Shown here: one piece after another, positions 43,475 to 54,079 of the stretch
How positions within the stretch are numbered: position 1 is the stretch's first letter
Layout: each line of letters starts with the position of its first letter
Assembly: GCF_035046485.1 (NCBI RefSeq)
Contig: NC_085136.1
Coordinates: forward strand, 78,757,734-78,821,733
Origin: Aedes albopictus
Taxonomy: Eukaryota > Arthropoda > Insecta > Diptera > Culicidae
Direction of reading: 5' to 3'
DNA: 64,000 bases
Notes under the pieces: generated by a model
The model's input: only the letters and a program-made list of their open reading frames with translations
What the model was told of the DNA's origin: nothing
The model's database searches: none
Program-made: the position numbers and the translations under genes

Positions 43475-44430
43475 TAAATAAATGATCACGTCATCTCCAA
43501 TGTTAGATTTAAGAAAATATTGGCAATAATTTGGAAATTAAGATGCTTTTCAATTGGCTTATCCTCTATGCGCGAGTTTGATGCATGGTTCCGTAAAGCT
43601 CTATGATGGCTGAGCCTTCAATACAAATTAGCTGATCAATGAAAAGATCAGCAATGGAATCATTACAATTTCAATAATTTTCAGATTGAATGCATCTCTT
43701 TTTAGTCTGCTCAGAAAGTATAGCAATAAGCTAACTACATGTATGTTGCTCAAAGTTGACCCCCGCATTTCCTGAAAGCTGACAAAAACATCATGAAAAT
43801 GAACGTGACATGATATGTCACGTTCGCTTATATTTAAAAACTTAGTTGTTTGTTTTTTTTTTCATAAATATAATATTAAAAATGATAGATACACAATTTG
43901 AAGTTCTATATAAGAAAATCAATTTTCGTCCAATTGGACCGAAATTTTGAAAACATTCAAATATTGAGAAAATATAGAAAATACATTTGGCTGAGAACAT
44001 GGAAGTTATAGAATAAAGAAATAGCTCATGAACTATTTGTTTCAATACTTGAAAAATACTGTACAATAGAAACATGTTTTTTTTAATCATTGGCTTTTTT
44101 AGCGATTTTGAGATAATTCTATTTTCTAAATCTACACGCCAAACTGGGCCGAAAACCAGATTTTCATGCATTTTGATGCCCGGGAACCTAATAAAAATCA
44201 GTTTAAAATTTGTATGGGAGCAATTTGATGAATCACTCCTTGTGGCATTTTGTACTAAACGGAGCTTTCAAGCAGTTACCCAGATGTCGAACATAAAAGA
44301 AAAATTATATTCGCATCGGCCAAATGAAGAAGAATGAATAAGTTGTATGATTGTGTAAACCATGTAGCATAGCATTTTTTCGGGTAATCGATAAAGCTTC
44401 AAATGCAAATATTCACATTTTCTCATATTA
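43475..44430. other. AT-rich sequence, small perfect palindrome at about 43802
   Basis: GAACGTGACATGATATGTCACGTTC near 43802 is an almost perfect palindrome. Nothing else recognised. Confidence 0.35.
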
Positions 44431-44438
44431 GAAGAGTA

Positions 44439-45589
44439 GGGGGTTGTGGGGCAAGATGGCCATATGGGGTAAGATGGCCACCCTGTCTTTTAAGCATTAA
44501 TTCGCAACACAAAAATATTTTCTGCATGGGTTGTGATTATAAACAATGCATTATGTTTATAATGTGCGAAAAAGTTACTATTAGTTTGAAAAATCTGCTA
44601 TAAAATAGTGTTTGAAGTTTGAGTGTTCAAAAACAGTGTTTTCTTATAGTATCAGGTCATCTGATTTTAAGGATTAGTAATGAAATAACATCGTTTTAAA
44701 AATTATTTTTAATTTTTAATGGTGTCTATATGTGACTGTTGTTCAGCCTCGACAATAAAATTTCAATGTTTTAAATTAATTATGTCATATAAAAAATGAT
44801 AAACATATCGTAATCATTCGGGGCAAAGTGGCCACCTGTGCTAAGGCCTATGTCGCCATCCAAAAATTAATCTAAAGCAGCCTTAAAACTGTTATTGATG
44901 TTTAGAGATATTGCAAAACCACAGAAAATTGCTTTTCATATTAGTTGAAGCTGCTAAAATTAATTACGATGGAGATGATACCTCAGAAATACTTTGAAGT
45001 TATTTGCTGTTGAACGGTGATTGGTTTCATTGAATATTTTGGCACAGGGATGGAAAATCGTAGCTAAAACCGCTATAAGGGTTCGTTACAAGACGTTGAA
45101 TTACAGTATAATGCATGAAAGGAATAGTAATGTATCTAAATCGTTACGAGAAAAACAAGTTTGCTGAAAAAATAGACCAAATCATAGAACATTTCCAAAT
45201 AAATTTCTATCAATTTTATTTCAAACATTATCATAAAGAAAATGGTGGCAAATACCACACCATCTGTAGGCAAAGCGTTGCGGATGATTCGACCTTGGTT
45301 TATTGAACGAGGGATTAAAACATACTAATTTAAAAAAAATAGCTCTGTGGCCGTCTTGCCCCGATGGGGTGGCCATCTTGCCCCATATGGCAAAAATTCT
45401 ATGTTGAAAGTAACATTTTTCAAATGAATTTATTTTGCAATAGTAGTGCAAAATAAAATGCTTTTTTGTGTTAATAAGATATAAAAGACATGAAACATAG
45501 GGAATGAGTGTTAAATAGCCATATTCTAATGAAAGTATATGCTCCCAAGGCGCCTAAGCTTAGGGTGGCCATCTTGCCCCACAACCCCC
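44439..45589. mobile_element. 1.15-kb TIR element with GGGGCAAGATGGCCA motifs (TA target)
   Basis: TAGGGGGTTGTGGGGCAAGA at both ends in inverted orientation, with TA at 44437-44438 and 45590-45591. Several internal copies of GGGGCAA(G/A)(A/G)TGGCCA occur in direct and inverted orientation (44460, 44820, 45350, 45570). Confidence 0.85.
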
Positions 45590-45655
45590 TACATTTGCGA
45601 CAACTTCACTGATGACAGTATTTATTTACTTTTATTCATTGTGCAATTTTTGGTA

Positions 45656-45887
45656 CACACTTAAAACAGAATGCCGAGATCGGTTGTGCGGATCTCGGTT
45701 AAAGTTCATTTGCTGAAATCTCGGTTAAACGCTTGACGTTTAACGTTTGATAATAGCGGCACCCATGGGTGCTGCTATGAATAAACATGACTTTTTGCTG
45801 ATATCTCAGTTAAATTGCGATTGCCGAGCGCTCGGCTGTGCGGATCTCGGCAAAAGAATGAAAATTAGCCGAGCTCAACTGAGTGTG
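45656..45887. mobile_element. 232-bp MITE rich in GATCTCGG motifs (TA target)
   Basis: CACACTTAAAACAGAATGCC left, CACACTCAGTTGAGCTCGGC as right complement, TA on both sides. TGCCGAGATC and GCGGATCTCGG repeats lie inside. Confidence 0.75.
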
Positions 45888-45924
45888 TATAACATACCTG
45901 TACTGTTTGTCTTTTGGGATCATA

Positions 45925-46139
45925 GGGTATTGGTTCCCTTATTAAGCATGTGGCTCCCATTTTCATCCCACGAAAAACAAAGGATTGAAGCGCTGTTTGT
46001 TTTGTTTCTTATTTTTGTATTTTTTGTTAGAAGTGAGCACCCATGAAAACAAAAAGAACGGAGTCAATCGGTGCCGTAATCGCTTGTTTTCGAATAGGAT
46101 GAAAATGGGAGCATGAGATTACTGATGGCACACATACCC
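45925..46139. mobile_element. MITE (GGGTATTGGTTCCC TIR, TA target), copy 2
   Basis: Near-identical to 32608-32817 with a small internal insertion (GTTAGAAGTGAGCACC). TA flanks at 45923-45924 and 46140-46141. Confidence 0.87.
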
Positions 46140-46697
46140 TATATGAACCCTCCGGCCTCAAAGGATTGAGAATTTCGTCCTGTACCAATATGGCATCTAA
46201 TCACTGTATTTTCTGAGAGTGAACAGCCACGCTAGAAATGATGTCATTCATCAACAAATCCACCTCCTTCTATGCGAAGTGTCGCGAAAATTGCAACGCA
46301 GGTACCGTAAGATACAGTATGACCCATAAAAAAATGCGACAGTTTTCAAAGTCATCGTTCCCCTACTCCGAACTGATTAACCTTGCATGTATCTATTGGA
46401 TAGTATAGTAGAGCCACTAATCTGATAATGGCAAAGGGACATAAACTGATTTCATGCACTTACGTTTGGAAATATAACGTTGAACATATGGATGTCGAAA
46501 TCGTCCACGCGCCAGAGGCCGTTTTTTAAGGATATCATTTTCTTTCAATTAATTACCTGCATCGGCTGTTTTCCTACTCTCCGCATCGACCAATGTGGCG
46601 CTAGCTTCTATGCGCGAAAAATCGCTAAAAGTAAATCGCAAAAATATTGTATGGCGAATACCATCTAAAGGCAAATTCTTCAAAGTGGAACACATTA

Positions 46698-46766
46698 TTC
46701 GAAAAAATATTTGGTAGTGGTTGTGCACAATGGTGACCACTATTAAGCCTACCAAATATTTTTTCG
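46698..46766. repeat. Short hairpin in outer element
   Basis: AAAAAATATTTGGTAG pairs with CTACCAAATATTTTTT, with a second inner stem AGTGGT/ACCACT. It may be an internal palindrome of the element. Confidence 0.6.
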
Positions 46767-47260
46767 GGAAAAGCTTTGTATTTCAAGTAATTCAAGTTTA
46801 GATGCATTTCGCCATACACAATTAAATTGATTTACTCCTGCTGATCAACTGTGGCTGCGCGCAAAGCGGGTAGTCCATTGCTTTCAATCACATTCAATCA
46901 AATTTTATTTTCAAAATAGTACTTTTATGGCTGGATAAGGTCTTCAGGAGTTCGTTGGTTCGTCGGACAAGAACGAAAAAAATATTTACTTATAAATTAA
47001 GAGACATTTTCTGGAAATTAAATTATTTGACAAATGATAATTTTTAGAAAATATAATGTTTTGAGCATAAAATTGTTTATAAGTACTTAGTATTTGCACC
47101 TATCATAAAGGTAGGTTTATATGCCTTTATCGACAAAAAATTGTTTTGAAAAATGTTTAAACAGTGTTTAGTTTTTTATTAATTTATCTTAAATATGGTT
47201 TTTAATATGTAGCACCTTTTTTAGTTTTTGTTTCCTAAACATTTGAAATTATTTTTAAAA

Positions 47261-49504
47261 CAGACGGGCTTGCACAGTGTTTTATTTTGCCGATTTCGTG
47301 CGCTTTTTTAATAATGTTTCAACTGATGATTTTAGCGATATAGTTTCTTCGGAGAAGTTTCTTCATTAGACAAGGCGCATCTTTGGACATAAAGAGTTGA
47401 ATGATCAATCCACCTATAAGTGAGATGAAAAAAATATTTTTTCAAAAAATGCAGATAGACGTTTGATGTCTTCGGCGAAGTTGTGCAAAATGCAATTTTG
47501 AACAACTTTGTCAAAGACGCCATAATGCTAAATCTCATACTTTTCGAGATATATTGCGTTGTATGTGTATGACCCCTAGAAATCATATATTTCATCATAA
47601 CTTTTTAACGGGATTTTTTAGATTTTTTGCGTCTTCTACAAAGTTGTTTGGAATGTAAAAATACATGTTTTTGCTGAACATCGAAAAACGCTAGCTTTTG
47701 AAATAACAAAGTTATTCACAAATTACTGATTTTTATAGGGTAACTTTGAACTCGTGTTACTTTTTTCGGCGCAAAATGGCGCAGAGAACAGTTTCGAATA
47801 ATGAAACAACTATATTTCTACTATATCAAAATGGCCTAAACTTTTGTATACAAGTGTATTCTTTATGTTATATGGTAAATAAACAAACAATTATCAAATA
47901 TTGAAATTATTTAATAACTTCTTCATTTAACGAGATAGAATGTCGCAATGTTCAGCAAAATTGTGTATTTTGATATGCTCAACAACTTTCTAGAACATGA
48001 AAAAATTGTAGAAAATCTTGGTAAAAAGCTATGATTATTTTAACGAATTATAAAAAAACATATTTAAAAATCCTTTGAAACTGATTTTTATTATAACTTT
48101 TAATCCATATTTTTTACATTATTTGCATGTTCTGCAAAGTTGTTGAGCATATCAAAATACACAATTTTGCTGAACATTGCGACATTCTATCTCGTTAAAT
48201 GAAGAAGTTATTAAATAATTTCAATATTTGATAATTGTTTGTTAATTTACCATAACACATAAAGAATACACTTGTATACAAAAGTTTAGGCCATTTTGAT
48301 ATAGTAGAAATATAGTTGTTTCATTATTCGAAACTGTTCTCTGCGCCATTTTGCGCCGATAAAAGTAACACGAGTTCAAAGTTACCCTATAAAAATCAGT
48401 AATTTGTGAATAACTTTGTTATTTCAAAAGCTAGCGTTTTTCGATGTTCAGAAAAAACATGTATTTTTACATTCCAAACAACTTTGTAGAAGACGCAAAA
48501 AATCTAAAAAATCCCGTTAAAAAGTTGTGATGAAATATATGATTTCTGGGGGTCATACACGTACAACGCAATATATCTCGTAAAGTATGAGATTTAGCAT
48601 TATGACGTCTTTGACAAAGTTGTTCAAAATTGCATTTTGCACAACTTCGCCGAAGACATCAAACGTCTATCTGCATTTTTTGAAAAAATATTTTTTTCAT
48701 CTCACTTATAGGTGGATTGATCATTCAACTCTTTATGTCCAAAGATGCGCCTTGTCTAATGAAGAAACTTCTCCGAAGAAACTATATCGCTAAAATCATC
48801 AGTTGAAACGTTATTAAAAAAGCGCACGAAATCGGCAAAATAAAACACTGTGGCTTGGTGGCCTAGTGGCTACCGCTTCTGATTTATATGCAGAAGGTCC
48901 TGGGTTCAATCCCTGGCCCGTCCCTTTCCTCCTACTTTGTATCTTTCTATATACTTTCTCTCTGCTCTCTACATATACAACTCATGTATATAAACATGTT
49001 CATAGCCGTCGCTAGAACAGAAACGGGTTGAAAAGGCTGTTTCCCTGCCTTCCAAACTTTCACAGCACAGTGTCACAATCCTATTAGAAAACGCCTACAA
49101 GTTATGCAATCAAGCGAACTGTGCCGCACATCTTCAAAATAATAAAAACACACAATTCTATCACCTTCCCCTGGTATCCACACACCAATGTGTGAACCTT
49201 CTACCAACCAATTCCCACCAACACTCCAACATCCGCATGAATTTGTGCTGGCGCAGAGGTATATTCGGCCAGATGTGGATACAAACAATTGCAATCATCA
49301 CTTCCTTACCCTTCCCCCCCACATTGACCTGCAACCTGACGTGGCAGGCGCCATTGTCGCCTAAAAATAGAAGATTACCAACGCTCACACACTGAAGATG
49401 CCTGCTAGTCCCCGGCAGTTATCTCATTGGTCCTTGTGTGAGTGTAGCTGGTCTGGCGATACTGGAGTAGCATCCACGGGCGGTCAATCAAGCTCAAGCT
49501 CAAG
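47261..49504 (+). mobile_element. tRNA-headed SINE with 27-bp TSD, split by a palindromic element
   Basis: A direct repeat starting CCTAAACATTTGAAATTATT (27 bp) at 47234-47260 and 49505-49531 brackets it. The head resumes at 48853: GCTTGGTGGCCTAGTGGCTA (A box), then GGGTTCAATCCCTGGCCC (B box), ~570-bp body, tail of AAGCTC repeats. Without the insert it is about 660 bp, long for a SINE. No open frame of note. Confidence 0.85.
47273..48852. mobile_element. 1.58-kb near-perfect palindrome, Transib-like (CACAGTG ends, 5-bp TSD GCTTG)
   Basis: Two ~790-bp arms are near-identical inverted copies, meeting near 48060. Ends read CACAGTGTTTTATTTTGCCG. GCTTG is duplicated at 47268-47272 and 48853-48857. 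A 68-codon frame occurs almost unchanged in both arms purely because the arms are copies. CACAGTG starts and 5-bp GC-rich TSDs are features of Transib transposons and of RAG signal heptamers. No transposase is present. Confidence 0.85.
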
Positions 49505-49849
49505 CCTAAACATTTGAAATTATTTTTAAAATATTTTTCAAACATGGGCGTATTAAAGAGTACATATTTCTTCATTGTTCTCATGTGTTTAAAAGTTTCT
49601 ATCTTAGTTCATTTTGCTCTGAAAATTAGAGGAAAACTTGATTTTATTTAGAAATTGTTAACAATTATAAGGTATCCCATATACGTAACCAATGAAAATT
49701 TTGACAAAAATTTTAGAGATCCTGTATGACAATGACCTCCTTATTGTATCCTAATCCAAAAAAGTTGAATTCATTAGGGTTATTTTATTAAAAATCATCA
49801 AATACCGCAAAAAATGGAATGTCGCATTTTTTTATGGGTCATACTGTAG

Positions 49850-50405
49850 TTGCGCGTATGATGCCATTGAATTCAAATGTCTTGGTACAATCAATCCGGA
49901 CCACGCCAAACAACTAATAAGCTACCGCAACGCGAAGCGATATCCATCCTGTGTATGTAGTTCCTATCGACGAATATCATTGAGTTATCGTCCGTCGCTT
50001 GCGGAAACTGTTGGACTGTCGCCACATTCGCTGCTGGGCAGTGCTATGTCCCGAGCAAAAGAAAATAGCTATACAACAATATCAAACTCACGTACAATGC
50101 AAAATTACACTCAGGAAAATTGCCTCATACTTAATGGCAAATATCCATGTGCCAAACCACATCCAAAGTATATGCAACCAATACCCGATTACGCAGGCAA
50201 ATTAGCACATGAATAGTATGTGATCTAAATTGTATGAGTCGCTGCTGTATGGTGCCTCATCAAAAGTATGAGTCGCACTAATGGAAAACATTTGTTTACC
50301 CCCATTGCAAAAATCCATGTCCCGGACACATAGAAGGAATGAAGATTTTTTTCCCAGTGTACAAAAACCAATACTTACTACCTGAATAAGGTATTAGGGA
50401 CAATA
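49850..50405. other. Unassigned sequence
   Basis: Two overlapping plus frames at 49980-50216 show no motif. No repeat partner noticed in the window. Confidence 0.3.
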
Positions 50406-50407
50406 AT

Positions 50408-50680
50408 TCATTGGGGTCTCCAGTTAGCCTAGTGGTTAAGGCTATGTATGGATCGCCAATCCGGAGACGGCGGGATCGATTCCGTTCCAGTCGGGAAAAT
50501 TTTCTCGACTCCCTGGGCATACTGTATCATTGTCCTTGCCTCACAATATACAAATTCATGCAATGGCAGGCAAAGAAAGCCCTTCAATTAATAACTGTGG
50601 AAATGCTAAAAAAACACTAAGTTGAAGCGAGGCAGGCCAAGTTCCAGTGGGAACGTAGGGCCATATAGAAGAAGAATAAC
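50408..50680 (+). mobile_element. tRNA-derived SINE (Feilai-like)
   Basis: CCAGTTAGCCTAGTGGTTAA (A box), GGGATCGATTCCGTTCCAG (B box), body, then 3' part ATTAATAACTGTGGAAATGC...ACACTAAGTTGAAGC and an AGAAGAAG tail. Its 3' domain is shared with 62474-62590. Such heads and tails are typical of Aedes SINEs. Confidence 0.78.
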
Positions 50681-51092
50681 TCATTGATTTTTTTTTAGTT
50701 GAAGTTGCAATACTTGCACAATAACGAAATAAGCTATTCTTGAATAACCAGCAAATGTCTTGTTTTGGCATAATATCTGACGTTGATGTTCTGCAATTAT
50801 GTGGCAGTAATTCGTTCCTGCTCGGGCTGCTCACAGAGAGTAAGTGGCATCTCAAAGCCAAGTCAAGACGGACAGGCACAGCACAAAGATAAGGGTACCT
50901 ACGGTACCTACCTATACACCGACCGAAAACAGATGCGGATGAATACGGGTCAACAAAGGAGCGAAAAAGTGGCATTACGTCATGCACGTGAAATTATTGG
51001 AACGCGTGCCCCGGTCGATTGGTGGGCTGTAAAAACCATCATTGAATAAATTTATCTCACTCTCCGGACGGAGACAAGCTTGTTTCTCACCT

Positions 51093-51122
51093 GACGGCGA
51101 CGACGACGACGACGACGACGGT
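51093..51122. repeat. (GAC)n microsatellite
   Basis: GGCGACGACGACGACGACGA tract shortly before the assembly gap. Confidence 0.85.
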
Positions 51123-51189
51123 CTGAGATCATAACATTTTGAGCAGTAGACAGACGCGTGTTGTTCATATACGATGGTCAGCTAGCAAG

Positions 51190-51689
51190 NNNNNNNNNNN
51201 NNNNNNNNNNNNNNNNNNNNNNNNNNNNNNNNNNNNNNNNNNNNNNNNNNNNNNNNNNNNNNNNNNNNNNNNNNNNNNNNNNNNNNNNNNNNNNNNNNNN
51301 NNNNNNNNNNNNNNNNNNNNNNNNNNNNNNNNNNNNNNNNNNNNNNNNNNNNNNNNNNNNNNNNNNNNNNNNNNNNNNNNNNNNNNNNNNNNNNNNNNNN
51401 NNNNNNNNNNNNNNNNNNNNNNNNNNNNNNNNNNNNNNNNNNNNNNNNNNNNNNNNNNNNNNNNNNNNNNNNNNNNNNNNNNNNNNNNNNNNNNNNNNNN
51501 NNNNNNNNNNNNNNNNNNNNNNNNNNNNNNNNNNNNNNNNNNNNNNNNNNNNNNNNNNNNNNNNNNNNNNNNNNNNNNNNNNNNNNNNNNNNNNNNNNNN
51601 NNNNNNNNNNNNNNNNNNNNNNNNNNNNNNNNNNNNNNNNNNNNNNNNNNNNNNNNNNNNNNNNNNNNNNNNNNNNNNNNNNNNNNNNN
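51190..51689. other. Assembly gap (500 N)
   Basis: Exactly 500 N, a conventional unknown-size gap. Frames drawn through it are meaningless. Confidence 1.
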
Positions 51690-51957
51690 TAATCGTCCAC
51701 ACCGCGAAAATCGGGAGGCTACGGTGGACGGGTCACGTCATCAGAATGTCGGATAGCAACCCTACTGAAATGGTTCTCGAGAGTCATCCGACCGGTACAA
51801 GAATACGTGGTGCGCAGTGAGCTAGGTGGGTCGATCAAGTGGAGAACGATCTGCGGATTCTTCGCAGAGTGCGGAATTGGAGACACACACCGAGTAGAAT
51901 GGAGAAGACTCCTATGTACAGCAGAGGTCACTCAGGCCTTAGACTGACCGGTAAGGT
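51690..51957 (+). mobile_element. RTE-clade non-LTR copy 2, 3' end
   Basis: VHTAKIGRLRWTGHVIRMSD, then WRRLL and the terminal TGTACAGCAGAGGTCACTCA match copy 1. The upstream part is lost in the gap. Confidence 0.85.
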
Positions 51958-52150
51958 GAGGTAAGTGTGGTTCTCGAGAAAAACGCAAGATCGCATTCAA
52001 GCATTCTGCAAAAGTTGAAATGTGCAGGGATACGAACGGGATACTTTCTACGGACGGATGTGTGATAATTGAAAGATGAAAGCAGCACTTCGATGAACAC
52101 CTTAATGGCTCGGTGAATGTACGGACAGGGGGGGCCAAGTCAGCGGGGAA
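51958..52150 (+). mobile_element. RTE linker fragment, out of order (copy of 12866-13090)
   Basis: AAGTTGAAATGTGCAGGGAT and the DEHL-like block follow the RTE 3' end, exactly as at 12928. Confidence 0.6.
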
Positions 52151-52546
52151 AACGACTACTTCAAGATAATAGATCACCATTTCAAATGCCATCTGCTTTC
52201 TCAGATCAGTATTGTAGAATCTAAGCCTTGAATTGCAGCATTGTGCCCAAGTAACCACGAAGCCTAAGTGCATAATGCATGCATGTATAAGGTGTATATA
52301 AAACAAATATTACCCTGTTGGATTTGGTCAATTACAAATTTGGATGCACATTCAACTCGTATTTCATAAACCTCCTAATGCAATAAATCGAACCATTAAA
52401 CTTTTCTTTCGCGAGCTAATCAGTTAGAGGGCTGTATTGTGCCTTGCAAGATAAATCCGCGAAACGCGTTAATCTTCTTCTTTTCCATCAAGTTGCAAAA
52501 ATATGACCGCACCACTATGAGCGACCTGATGGTCAGAAATCTACAT

Positions 52547-52930
52547 GCGGCGCTTATATCAAATCCACATGAGGCTGCGGCGATATGGCCGCGAGGAGAT
52601 ACACGCGATACAGACGCAATGTGGAAATGGAAAAGATGAAGCCGTATCCCCCTGCATCACTAAATAACATCCCGATTATTAAACACAAAGCCGACGAGGT
52701 GTTGCGTATGCATATAAGTGAATCAATGTTGCGATAAATATTATTACGATTTCTGGCCACCTGAGTTGCCATTGTGTTAACTTTTGTTTTGATATGCGCG
52801 GCCTGAAGGCTGCTGCGATGCTGCTGGGTGGGTGACAGTATCTGTTCGATTTTGACATTGCGTCTGTATCGCGGGAATCTCCTCGCGGGCATATCGCCGC
52901 CGCCCAATGTGGATTTATTATGAGCGCCGC
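52547..52930. mobile_element. TIR element with ~75-bp ends, only in copy 2
   Basis: GCGGCGCTTATATCAAATCC at the left and the near-complement GCGGCGCTCATAATAAATCC at the right. Both continue through GCGGCGATATG and GCGATACAGACGCAATGT. Copy 1 lacks the insertion at 13480. The 110 bp just left (52437-52546) is also absent from copy 1 and unexplained. Confidence 0.72.
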
Positions 52931-52986
52931 AATAATCTGTTAGGGAAAGACTCACATATCACTGCCAACACGGGCAAACATTTCAC

Positions 52987-53247
52987 TCATAGACTAAGCA
53001 CCTTATCTCTATCATCTTCGTTCAAACTTGTCAACAACGTAAACCCAGATAACTTCGGCAAAACCCCAAAAGAAAATTTCACCAACGACCTATTCTTACA
53101 TTCATCAAGAATATGTACACCAGCAGCTTCCATTTGGGCAATATCAGCATCAGCAGGTCCAGTACCCTCGGTTCTACCATCTCGTTGATGAAGGCTTCCA
53201 TTTTGCGCCGCCGTCAAATGAATCATACGCACGCAATCGCAGTTCAC
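52987..53247 (-). CDS. Unrecognised open frame, paralogue of 13540-13797
   Basis: MNCDCVRMIHLTAAQNGSLH start and RDKVLSL end. Differs by a few residues and one added codon from copy 1. No family recognised. Confidence 0.3.
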   Translation of the reverse strand: MNCDCVRMIHLTAAQNGSLHQRDGRTEGTGPADADIAQMEAAGVHILDECKNRSLVKFSFGVLPKLSGFTLLTSLNEDDRDKVLSL

Positions 53248-53489
53248 GGTACGCTCCGAAATTCAAGCACCGTAATTACATAACGAAACGAACCGTAGCC
53301 GAACTGGAAATCGGCGTTCCGAGATCGCGGTCGAAATTCACTAACAGGTGGGAACGATATCCCGCCGAGGACAGGTTCCGATTAGTTCGTAGCACTTCCG
53401 CACGCGCGCGTAGCCTAGATAAACCACCGTATGACAAGCACTGCTAAGAACCGTATTGCAGGCCATTATCGCGGCGTAGACGAACGCGA

Positions 53490-53517
53490 AGGCGACGACG
53501 ACGACGACGACGGCGGC
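53490..53517. repeat. (GAC)n tract in duplicated block copy 2
   Basis: GGCGACGACGACGACGACGA then GGCGGCGAT; longer than the tract in copy 1. Confidence 0.75.
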
Positions 53518-54079
53518 GATGACTACGGACTACGACGACACGCCGATGTACGCCGTTGTCTTTGGAGCACGGTACGCCAGCCAAGTGACTTGGATGCATT
53601 CATAGCGCGCGCGAGTAAGGTCTTGGGTGGCCTGTGGGAGAAGCGAGGCACAAACACATTCCTCGTCATCTGCAGCCTAAAGCTAGTTTGTACCTGGCAG
53701 GCGGACTAGGCTTTTTGTCTAACGATAACCGTCGGCCGTCCCAGGCCGAATGAGCGTTATCTGTTTATCGGTCTTATCAGTTGTCACCGACCTGCTATAG
53801 TGGCCGTCGTCAGGCGAGTGCTTGTCACGTCAGGGAAGCAACGCTCGAACTCAGTCGAAGGTAAACAGTGTGATGTATGGTGATAGTAGGACGCCTGTTT
53901 GAGTTTCTTTTGTTCATTGGCACAGGGCATAGGCATAGTGAGGGCCTAGTTCCCCTCTAGAAAATTAACAAGAGTAATATATTCAACTCAAATTCAATTG
54001 AATCAACAATTTGCCGCTGTAATACTCGAATTGCAACTGCAGATCTCTATCGTCTGGCACGTCAAACGTCCTACGATCG

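Larger units (their letters stand above)
46315..49846. mobile_element. Outer TIR element (ACAGTATGACCCATAAAAAA ends) with nested SINE and palindrome
   Basis: A 28-bp perfect TIR beginning CAGTATGACCCATAAAAAAA; first base set by TA at 46313-46314, right TA at 49847-49848. About 2.27 kb of its span is later insertion (47261-49531), so the original element was about 1.26 kb. No transposase frame. Confidence 0.85.
52200..53968. repeat. Duplicated block, copy 2 (paralogue of 13240-14525)
   Basis: Matches copy 1 with small indels, apart from about 490 bp inserted at 52437-52925. It lacks the 265-bp MITE found in copy 1 and retains both unassigned frames (52987-53247 minus; 53431-53709 plus). Confidence 0.78.

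Noticed and set aside
48587..48793. Conserved 68-codon protein duplicated at 47332-47598
   Set aside because: Similarity is due to the palindromic arms of one element; no independent sign of coding.
51139..51820. Long open frames across 51190-51689
   Set aside because: Most of the frame is N; the only real coding content is the RTE C-terminus after 51690.
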